Shown: one piece after another, positions 23,362-35,300 of the stretch
Layout: the number at the start of each line of letters is the position of its first letter
Position numbering within the stretch: position 1 is the stretch's first letter
Assembly (NCBI GenBank): GCA_029948255.1
Contig: JALIZF010000975.1
Span: 55,478 to 119,477 of the forward strand
Length of the DNA stretch: 64,000 bases
DNA from: Telmatactis stephensoni
Taxonomy: Eukaryota > Cnidaria > Anthozoa > Actiniaria > Isophelliidae
Reading direction: 5' to 3'
Position numbers and translations under genes: made by a program
The notes under the pieces: generated by a model
Databases searched by the model: none
Told to the model about the DNA's origin: nothing
The model's input: the letters and a program-made list of their open reading frames with translations, nothing else

Positions 23362-26300
23362 GTGAGTTTTAAAATTATCGCGGGTAAACAACGCTTGTAA
23401 AACATAACATCTAGAGTGAGTTATCATGAATTGTCAGGAGATTTTTCTTTGTTTTATGTTCTTAATTCACGTGCGATCGGACGGACTTCGTTCTCCTGCG
23501 AGACCTAAAAGTTAAAGCAGTCGGTCACGATGCCTTTGCCCTGTTTGAAGACAACTTCCCGGACAACTTTAACTTCAAACTTAACCCACTCATTAACTGT
23601 TCTGGCTAACCCTACCAAAGCTTAACTGATTTTAACTTTTAATTCCGAAAGGTTCTTTCAATTAATTACCAAACATTGGTTTTTCCAACTGGCTGGTTTA
23701 GCCATACTTAAGCGCTAAGCTTTTGGCTTTATTTTGATGTAAAATCTATTTTCTGTAATTTAATCTCGCGGTGGTATGTCTTAGAAAGTTTAAGCTAACT
23801 TTGCTTGATATTGTCGTGTTTAATTGATACAATATATGTTCAGTAAATCGAGATCAAGTGATTTTATAAAGATCACTGGCTTCTATGATTGAAAACATGG
23901 CTTGATCACAATCTGGTAATGAATTTTATATAACTTTAACATATAAACAAATCGATATACACTGATGTATTCGCAAGTATTGATATATACTATAGTAGTT
24001 TTATATCCTTGCTATACAGCTGTTAAAGTAACTAAACTAGGCGGTCGTGTGTGTTCGCGTGTAATCCAGCTAACGATCCAATATTGTCCTCTCCTTCAAG
24101 GAGTAATCGTGTCATAATTTATCTTTCAGGTTCTGCCGAGAAAGCTGCTCGTGTCATCACCGTCAAGACTGGCTCAGATGTGGTCCTGAACTGCGATACA
24201 AATAACAAACCTTTCGAGCTTATCAACTGGAACTTAAATAATTCGAAGAGTCATATTTTTGCTAAATTTATGGACTTGAAGCCGTTCATTGCCAACCGAT
24301 TTTCGCGGCGACTTCATATTTTTAATAATTCTGCTATACTTATATCACATGTGACTCTCAGCGATGCAGGGATTTATCGCTGTAAAACTATGTCGTCAAG
24401 TGGTGCAAATCCTGCAGCTATGCAATATGGGACTCCAATTAAACTTATCGTTGAAGGTAAGATTTTCTAGCTATTTCGCCGTTATCAAAGACAGCTTGAT
24501 CGTTGATCAGAAAGCCGGGACTTTAGATAAACCGTGCGATTATAATGGTAACATAATCTTCAACACTTAGAACAAGAAAAACCTCCATTAGTGCTGACAA
24601 ATGAGACAATAATTTGAGGTTTTTCTTTTCAAAGAAGTTGAATTTCCAAAGTTTCTTAGAACTCTTGACTCTTTAAGTTCTTTTTTGTAATATGAAATTG
24701 TAGGACGAGATTTCTAACACTTCGTTGCTCGGCTGGTACCAAATACGACTTGCTCAAGCACGAAGTTTCGGTCGAATCTCGAAAAATGCATATTATGAAC
24801 TAGGAAAAGTTTGTTCTGTAAGAGTTTGATATTGCTGTATTCTGTGTGGGTGGTAGTCACAAATCAGTGCGTTTTAGTTGCGTTATTTGCATAAAAACTC
24901 CGTCTTCTCAAGTACCCTGTTAGACCAGTAATTGATTTTCTTTTACTAAACTCTCTCTAGATGATACCTTCAACTCAAAAACCTCATTTCTTCGAAAATT
25001 ATCCAAAAATATCAACCTTCTTTCAGCATTTTTGCTTTCTTTTGGGAGTATTCGCCCTGCTGAGTACGGAACCAAAGAAAATCAAGCTTAAATTTTTAAT
25101 TTATTTAAATTGTTATAATCCTTTTCCCCGAGTCTTCTGTTGTATTTCTTACAAAAGACTTGTGGCAAATTTGGCCATTATAAAGCTCAATGTAGTCCTT
25201 TTTAAGACTGAGTCATTGTTGTGAAGCAAAGATGTCCTAAATCGCTTTGTTCTTCTTACTAAGTGCTTTTGTGCGTAATAGATCCTACATTACAATTATT
25301 TTCAACTAAAAAGCTTCATTTATTAGTACTTGGACATATAACTAGATCTAATTTTGGACACTTATGATCTCGTCTGTACTATCTTTCCCAAATTCGTAAC
25401 ATTTTTGGCCTTATAAAACCGCTATTTTAATTGGCTCTCGCAACTTTGAACTAACCCAAAAACTAATCATCAAAAAAGTTTCTTTACTGTACCGAATTTT
25501 GTTTGTGTGGTTTTTAGATGTTACTCACTAAATAAACACGCTTTTTGTGTTCTTCTTAAAGAAATGGATCAATGTTTTTTGTGTTCCCGGTTAAAGTAAA
25601 TATTGTCCAAAATTGTGTCAATACATCTTCAGCCAACAACCGTTTTAACTTGTAAATTACTGGCAAAAAAACGCTATTACGTTGTTACTTTTCAATATAA
25701 ACACTTCCGACACTGTAGACTTTGGTTTTCTCTAGTCGAAACTAAGAATTTACTCTTTTCATTATTTCTTTAATAAACTAAAGTAAACCTATTTGCTTTT
25801 CTTTGATGCCAGCTGAAGGGTCGTTGTTTTCATTAGTTTAAGGTGTCACTCAACCTTCCGGTCGTCATGACAACTAAAGATTCTGTGTTTTTCTACTGGA
25901 CAGGAGAGCAAACTGACTATTCTTGACTTGCACTTACGTCATCGAAAAATTTCCAGGATCCTGAGTGAAATCAAATGTAATTCACTCAAAAGAGCACATA
26001 AAACTATGTAACTCTGCAAAATTTTGAATTGAAAGAAGTTTTTGTTGCGAAGATATTGCCATTTTAAATGCTCATTCTTTAGTAAGAAATGTATGGCACT
26101 TTGTGATTGGTGTCACTCTACGGGTCACCAAAATATCAGCGGATTTCACTTCCCTGAGTAAATTCAATGTATATCTTTGTAAAGAGCAAGTAAAGCTCCA
26201 TATGTCCAAGAAATTTTCAGTCCGAAAGAGAATTTTTTTGCAAAGATATTAGCAATTTCCCAAACTCATTCTTATGTAAGAAATGTATGTCGTCGCCATG

Positions 26301-29300
26301 TTGGTGTCGCTCAGTGCGACACCAACATGGCGGACAAAATACGAATTGGCAAAATCATATAATAATAACAGTTAAATCGTTTAAGTTGATACAGATGTCT
26401 TAAAAAACAAAAGTTTCATTCAAAGACCAAGCCAAATGTGCGTAATTTGTAGCAAATTTGTCTGTTTTTGCGTCTGTTGAATACGCGTGACAATATTGCG
26501 TGACAAGATTTATACCTCTGATAACTCGAAAACCAAACAACGGAAATAGTTCAAAAATTCAGGAACAATTTCTGTTGTGGATATAAAGAACATACTATAG
26601 ACCCAACTTTAAGTGATCTATATGAAGCATGTAAGTTTTTTAATGACGTCATGTGAAAGTCAAGAATTGGTTTAAGCAACTTTGTCAACTTCAGTCCTTT
26701 GGTAATCGGATCTTGTGAGATGACAAAACACTTGTGAAAGTGTAGTTGTCTTCGCTTTCGAGTCAGTTAAACTACGCCTCAAATGTGTAGCTAAAATTAA
26801 TAGCGGAAATATCTGTGGTTAGCAGAAGACTAAACAATAGTGAAATTCTCATAGCAAAATTATGACGTGAGTTTGGGCTTGATTTATAAAGATTAATTAC
26901 GTCTGGTGACATATTCGCCCACATTGATGACCGACCACCAGGATAGCAATCTACTACATACCTAAGTTATCTCAACTTTTGATATAAACTGAAACATTAT
27001 ATTTGGGTGTGAATGATATCTTATCTTTTCTATTTTTATACGCCGGGATGTTAACGTAGGTCACGGGAATAATATAGAAATGAAATATTTTGAAAGTTTG
27101 TCTGGAAGTTTTCTTAGATAAGAGAGAAGGTTGCTTGGCTGACAAGGCTCTCTCTAAGGTCTCTAAGCTTGTTTGGAAAACTCTCTTGTTGAAGTAAATT
27201 AATCCAAAAGAACTACAGTAATTTGTTTTTTAACGAAATTCATGATCAGCCATACTCAAATTTTCTTTTAATTGTTTAAAAATATATTTGGAATTTGCGT
27301 GTGAAAAATACATAATTTTTGAGACATCATTTTCAGCAGAAGTAATTGTGTACTTACCATTTTGTTTGATAACTTTTTCTCCTTTTTCAACTGTTTATAA
27401 ATCAAATTCCACACCTTTAATTCTAGACATATTTGTAACTGTTTATTTGCACTCGTAACTTTTATCTGTTTAGTTATCCGACCGTTCTTCTTAAAACTAC
27501 CGCCCAAGAAAATACACTCGAAGCCCAATTCCGTGTGGCCTATTACTCTTGATTGTACTGTCGGCGGCGACCCTAAACCTAGTATAGACTGGAACCGCTT
27601 GGATGGCGTTCCGCTACCTTCAGAGAGAACAACAATTCATCCTGATGGCTTGTTAACTTTCAGTCGGATAGAAATATCCGATGCTGGCCTTTACCGGTGC
27701 TCAGCGACCAACGAGTATGGCTCAGTTAGTCATGAATTCCACATTAATGTGACACGTAAGAAAGTGGTTTTCTGATAAACGCAAATTCGATTGTCATCCA
27801 TTTTCGTGCTGCAAAGGTTGCTTTTTTAGAGTTTTTGTTTGTTAAGATTTGCTGCAATGATGCCTACAACGACCACATACAGTGACTTCATAATTCATTA
27901 TTGCCATTTTCTTTCTGTTTTTGGTTTTTATTTCCAAAAACGAAGCACTCTTCGCAGTCATTCAAGTTTTAATTTTATTCAGTTTGAGGTGCACTACCGT
28001 TAGATGCTGTAATGCTGTTGGGCTCTTATCCTCTTTAGCTTTAATTTCCTATTATTCATACTTTCATTCTTTGCACGTTTCTGTGACAGTCATACCTTCA
28101 CTATAATTGTGTGACATCAAGTAACACTCGTAATTGTGTGACATTCCTTTTATGTTGTGTCACGTGGTCATCATTCATTGTGTGACACGCATGTAGTCAC
28201 GTTTTTAGTTGTGTGACATTCCAATGTATTTCGTTACACATTCTTCCATTGCTGACGCCCAGCTTAGATTGAATCGTCTTTCTCTCTTTTCCAGGAACCA
28301 CCCAACCTCTTCCTTCACATCGTAAAACTTCCAAGGAGGGATACCCCGCGTTATTAGACTGCCTGCTGGACTCCAGTGTACCCAACAATAATTTTCGATA
28401 TTCCTGGACAAAGGACAATAAAGATGTGGTCATATCGCCCCAGTCTGGAATGAGTATTCTGGCTGTGGGATCCCTGTTTATTAAGACGTCAAAAAGGAAT
28501 GACAGTGGAGTCTATCGATGCACAGCGAAAACGCTTGATCCAACAGGAGCAAAGATTATCACTTACAAAGGCTCTGACATATTCCTGGACATTCAGTGTA
28601 AGTACAGAATAATATCAGGAGAGGAGAAATAGGGATACTGATTGTCACGTGACACCAACGTCACGTGATGTCCACGTCACCATCCTTCGGGGGTATTTTT
28701 AGAACTGCTTTTCGGCCGCTAGCGCTGAAAGTTTTTTTCCTATCAGCGCGAGATGAAGTCGTTCGAAATAGCCGAAGGAAACTGGAACGAGTTCTAAAAA
28801 TAGCTCAGATGCGGAAGAACACGTCATATTTGGCTGCTAAAGGTATTAGGGCGCGTTTGAAGTATTCGTCTTCTGGTTATGATTTCAAGATCAAAGCCAC
28901 TTATAGCAGCAAAGTTCGCTCATTTTGAACTTGCTAGCTTGAAAATTCTATTTCCCAACGAAAATTAATTAAGCCTAAATTCTTATGAAAGCATAATTTG
29001 CTTGACTGATTCAGTGTACATTTTTAGATGTTCCAAGAATCATCCTGATCGAAGCCGTGGCGTCTGCGTCACAAGGTTCAGACGTGCGGTTACCCTGTGT
29101 AACTCAAGCCAATCCAGGAACAGTGACGACAACATGGTCACGTGGTATTGAGACTCTCAATGACAAAGGACCCAAGTATGCTGTACTTCAAGAAGGATCG
29201 CTTCTTATTCGCGCTCTAAAAACCTCTGATGCTGGTACATATACATGTACCCCGTCGAATGCTGTTGGAAAAGGAACTGCTAAGTCAACAAGGCTTGAAG

Positions 29301-32300
29301 TTAAAAGTACGTAAGAAATATTGTCATAAACAGAATACCATTCTACTATAACAACTTTCCCGCTAATTTGAAGCTCCCTTGGAACAAGAGAAAGAAAAGT
29401 TCTTACTATACTCATACTAGATATCTATTTTCCAAACACACATAGTATTCCATTTTCCTCTACCACTAGTTTGTCTTTGGCAAGGTTCTGCAAGGTGTTC
29501 CACAGGGAACGGTTTTGGGCCCACTTTTGTTCTTCCTAAACACGAATGATCTTTCTGCACACAACAAACTGAATTTTTTCCAGTCCACTCACTCAACACC
29601 CATTCCATTTTCGTCCATTAATTTTTCTCTTCTCTCTTCCAGTCGTTCCTCGGTTCACTCTCGTCCCTCCTGCAGTCAGAACAGTTCGCCTTGGAGACGA
29701 TATTCATCTAGATTGCTCAGCAGTATCTGATGTCTCTGAAAAAGTCAAAGTTACTTGGGTACGTGTTGGGAAATCCCTCCCTCCAGGCCGAACCACGCTT
29801 TATGGCGGGAAGTTGACGATAGCGAACATTCAACGTAGCGATGACGGGCAGTATATGTGTCTTGCGTCTGCTAAGGAAGGAGTAGCAAAGCATTCTACTA
29901 CCATAACCGTTCTTGGTAAGTACCAGCTGTTTTATTGTGATCAAGATCTATCTTCTCCTTGAGAATTTCAAGAATTTCAAGGAGAACTTAGAATCGGATC
30001 AATTTCATTGTTTTTGAACTGACATGTAATTACAGCAGGTAATTCTTATCACATGTAACCCAAGTATTGAATGGTTTCAATCATCCCTTGAAAATCAAAA
30101 TTTAAAAGAGCGGTAGCCATTTGGATGATTGAACAAGAGGCGCTAACGAGAAGTCCTTTGTTGAAGCTCATCCAAGATGGCTGCCGTGACGTCACATGAA
30201 ACCCAGCAATTAATCTCTTTCTATTTCTATAGCAACGCCTGGATTCCCCAATATCACTAGTGTCGTGGTATCTGGTACCACGGTAACCATCACGTGGATG
30301 CCTGGACACGATGGCGGCTTTTCTCAGCGGTTTGAAGTCTGGTACCGAAAGTCGACCGATACTGACTACCAATGGAAGCGAAGCCCTCTCTTGCCTCTTG
30401 GCTCCAACTCGTACAAGCTGAAGAACGCGGACTCGTCGTATTGGTTTGCCGTGCGAGGGGTTAACAGAGAGGGCGCTGGGGCCTTTAGTCAAGTTATTCA
30501 AGGAGATACCGGCGACTCACCAACTATTTTGCCAGGTAGGTTAATAGTATTACATTGGCCTGCGAACAGTTTATTCTACTTTCTGTGAAACTCCTGGCAA
30601 GTAGCCAGCCTATAGGCTCTCTTTGGGGCTTTGGGGGTGCTGGGTTGGGGGGAGGGGGTATAAAAGGAAAGGAGAGGCTCTCACTTCCTTTCCCCTCTCC
30701 CCCAAGAATGAGAGCCTGCAGGCAGGACACCTGGCAAGGAGAAAAACGGCTGCTATTCACTATCTGAGCCATCAGGCTTTCTAAGGATAGGGGGTACAGG
30801 GTAATAAAAAAGTAGATTTCGACTGCTCAAAAACGGAATAAAAAATGCTTTCTGGTAATGGTAAAGGTATTAAAACGACCATTTTTGCGTCGGTAACTCG
30901 TAACAGTGAACTTCGAGATTTAGTTTGGAGTCTAACTATGCTCAATTATTTTCTCAGACAAACCCCTCCCACCCACCAATGTCATCGTTAACATCACCTC
31001 AGATGGGTACTACGTTTCCTGGAATCACGAACAAGTTCCTGGTCGTCCTGTGGTCAACAAGTTTGTGGTTGAATATCGTGAAAATAACACGTCCAATGCT
31101 TGGATAAGAGTGCAGGAGGGTGTCGATGGACACAAAAGAGTTCACTTGCTAAAGGCTAGTCTATTTGACCCTGACGCCGTTTACGAGTTCAGAGTGTATG
31201 CGTTTGGGAATAAGCTTAGTGAGCCTGCTTATGCTTCCAAGACTTATGTTATAGGTAAGGTTTACGATTGTGTTTGATGGAGGAGTTTTCGTATGACCAG
31301 GAAAACAGCGCGGTACAGCACGGTACAACAATTTCAAATGCTTCCAATGTTCCCAGTTTTCGTGTCACTGTGAAACCACACAGTCACGACACGGCATGGT
31401 GACGACACATATTAAGAAATTTCTTATAAAAATGTGCTGTTTACGCGCGAGCTCCATATGAAGAAATTTGTCCATATAAGGAAATTTGTACTTATCTTAT
31501 TTGGAAGTTGGAATGAATTTTCATGGCATAAAAGCTATTTTTCTTCGAAAATTTCATCCAAATTTACAGCCATTCGAGAGAAAGCTTGCTAACGGCCATC
31601 TTGATTTTGACTGAAAAAGGACTGGAACAGTGTAGAAACAGGGACCCGCTGTTTGTTTACCACAGGAAGCCCGAAAACAACGATTTTTTGATATGGGAAT
31701 TTCCAATGTTTTATAGACAATTCGTGACTGACACGGTCACTGCACGGTGTAGCCTGCGTCACATCCGGACTTTTCCTCCGTTAACGGAGGAAAAGTCCGG
31801 ATGTGACGCAGGCTATGCACGGAGTGGTCCGTTTCATACACACACGAAATCTGTTCTGTGAGTAACAAGATTCTAACAGCGTTCACTCGGGCTGCGAAGA
31901 AGCCCAAGAAACAGACTTGATTCTAGCATCTAGCGTTTACTCGGGCTCCGAGTAACAAAGCCTGCTTGCAAAGGCCATTTGGGTAATATTGCACATTTGC
32001 TCGTCTGATAACCACAGGTAGCCCAAGTATCAAGATCTTTCCACACCTAAATCACACACTAATGTTGTTCATCATTTTCTAGGGTCTCCTGTCGTATCTG
32101 CAAGGAACAAGAGGAACGATTACATACCCATTGTAGCTGGTGTGCTTGGTGCTATTGCATTTTTAGTTTTCTTTGGTTTGGTGTGCTTCTGCATCGTTCA
32201 GTACTCGTCCAGGAAAAAATGTATGTATATTTGTTTAATATAGTTGATTTAATATAGTTGATTTAATATAGTTGATTTAATATAGTTGATTCAATATAGT

Positions 32301-35300
32301 TGAACCTCACGTAAGCGGACAACCTAGTTGGACCAGGAATTGTTGCGAGGGGTGTCCGCTTATGGGAGGTTAAAATTGTTCTCTGTCCGTTTACCCGAGG
32401 TAAAGATTAATATATATATATATATATATTTTTTTGTATCCGTTGTCTCGGTCTTTCTGCCTTTCTGTCCGTTGGTCGCTCTGTCTGTCATATGTTCGGT
32501 TGTCTGCGTAGCCTCTCGAAAGGGGAGAGGGAAAGAGAGGATTTCGTTGGTCGGACTTACTTCCTTGACTGTCTGTCTGGCGGCCTCTCAATCTACGTGT
32601 GTATCTGTCCGTTAGCATGAGTGTCTATCTGTCACTAGCAGTATCTGTTTGTGTGTGTGTCTGTCTGGCGGCCTCTCAATCTACGTGTGTATCTGTCCGT
32701 TAGCATGAGTGTCTATCTGTCACTAGCAGTATCTGTTTGTGTGTGTGTCTGTCTGGCGGCCTCTCAATCTACGTGTGTATCTGTCCGTTAGCATGAGTGT
32801 CTGTCTGTCAGTAGCAGTATCTGTCTGTGTGTGTGTGTGTGTGTCGCTGGCTCTTGAAACTTCCCCAACTCACCAACACGCTATATTTCTATTTTTCATT
32901 CAATAGCTGGAGACAGATCCGCCAGGAAAGTGCATTTCTTGCTTCCAGATGGGTAAGTTTACTACATATGTACAATACAACCTCAATATCTCGAACTAGA
33001 AGACCCCCTTTTCTCGACCTCTGTTAAGTGGAACACCTTTTCTATCTAAAGGAAATTTCCCTTGCAGGATAATTATTTTCATTCAATTAGAATCAGTTAT
33101 CCCCCTATGTGTTAATTTCCTGGATTAATTTATCATTGAGACAGATCGATACATGGATTTCGCTAACACTCGATCAAGGGTTTCCTTAGGGTTCTAATTG
33201 TAACATACACTAGTTTTTTTCCCCTGCAGCAGCGATTTCGTGTATTTTAACAGCATCCAGCTGTGTACGAGTACAAACACTACATCCATACAACAATTGA
33301 GACTGTCACGAACATGAAATATATTACAATATCGTACAGAAATCCAGCTAATTCAAACTCTCAAGATAATGGCATTTGTTCGCGATACAGGAACTCGACA
33401 CAACCATAAATGACTGTGAGAGCGATGAAAATTGGATGAGTTTATTTAAAAAAAAAAAAAAAAAAAATGAGTGAATAAGTGTCCACGGGGTATATACTCA
33501 TACTAAAGCACCTCATGGCGTTAATGAACGGATTATTTATTGTTTTGAGGTTTTGAATGTGATGTCGAAGTATATCGTTAGTGAAGATATTCTGATTCGT
33601 ATTATTTGGCTCCTATTTGTTCATAAAATGAATATATTTTCCGAGTTTAGTGAGTATTATTTATATTTCTTATGATGTCTAGCCATTTTCGTTTTTCGTA
33701 TGCTAAGCCCATACTAATCCCCGGATAAATGAGTAAATTGCATCAGGATCTTTTTTTCTCACTTTTTTCACCTCAGGCAAAATGAAAACGCATAGAAAAG
33801 TCTACATATTTCAACGAAAACGCTTAGTAGGAAGGGATTTTCGTTTGTACTTAAATCTTTGAAGCTCGATACCTAAATCTAAATTAATGCTTTTCCTACC
33901 CTCTTCCGCTGGTAACATCTGCGGTTTAGGTGAGAAAGTTGTGTTGGGTTTCCTGTGTTGCGAAATCTCCTTGCGCTCTGAGACTTCGTAACACAGGAAA
34001 CCCGAGAGACAGCCGTGAGTGTCGCCTGCGGAGAAGGTCAGCTTTTTCTGTGGACATTCACGAAGTACACAATTTCTAATGTTTTCTGACAAGTTTGTTT
34101 GGTGTTTAAGTCGAGCTGTTGCATCGTGTGTCAGCGGTGTTCCATGAAGCAGGTGCCATTGACACGCAACATGAACCCAAACATAAACAAACTCTTCATG
34201 CCAACAACTCTTCGTCGGCATTACCTTCTGTAGCACTGAAATTCTGTGAATTTTTTGAAATTTTGAATTTTTGTAAATTCCGTATCTCTACAAATTTCGT
34301 TGAAATTTTTTCTCCTTGGTACTGTTCGTTTTCTACGTTTCTGTTTGGCGCTGTTTAAAGTGTTTTTCTTGAAAGTTTGATTGGAATAGGATTGATAGTT
34401 TTGGTTTGAAAAACGTGATATCTTTTGGAACACTGTGCAATACATCGTTCTATTGTAGCAAAGGTCGCTTCAAAACGATGTTCACTTTTTTGGTTGGTAT
34501 TTTTTGAGGAGTGAGATATTCAGAGCATGGGTATATTTTGCAGGTAAAACTTCTGTAAGTGTTGTGCCTGCTTAGACTAAACAAGCTTAGATAACCGACC
34601 AAGAATATTTTCAACGTGTTGAGTTGAACTACCAGATTTTTCCCCCTTGGTAACATCCCATAACAAGATAGGCAATACACCACGAAATATTTAAGGACTG
34701 TTATTAATCTAGGTACGATATAACAACAAATGTTTTAATTCATTTTCAGCAAACCGAAGTCTCAAGCAACAGAACCTTTGGACGACTTCAACGATGAAGA
34801 AATAAAACTTCGACCCGAGACTGTCCGCTTCGTCCCAGATAAAAACATCGGAGTGGGTAACCATTGGCGACGCAAAATCAACAAGGAAGAAGACTTCTTC
34901 CTTCTTTCGTCGTGTGATCACGTCTTTGGTGGTGACAAGTTGGAATACATTAATGGACCTCAACGTATTCCCCTCGAGGCTCTTCCAATCACCTCCCCAA
35001 AGGATAGGGTCACATTCTTTGGTGATGCCGAACAGAGTGGCTGGTATGACTGCACGTTGGGGAGACCAGCGTCTAACGAAGTGCGTGACTCATATGACCA
35101 ATTCTGTCGGTCCCCTAGTGACATAGGATCGCGTGACTCCCTCGATCGTGACGCCCTTAAACGAGCGCTGTACGAACAAAAAGGGTCAAAGTTACACCTC
35201 GTCAAGAAGTTTGACGGGTCGAATTCAAGTCTTCAGTTCGACAAAGGGAAGCCACCGTTGAGAGGTCCTCGTTATAGAACACCTCCACCCAGAGTGAGCG

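Noticed and set aside
24961..25224. 87-codon ORF in receptor intron 2, possible extra exon
   Set aside because: No Ig cysteine or tryptophan pattern, and exon 2 joins exon 3 in phase without it.
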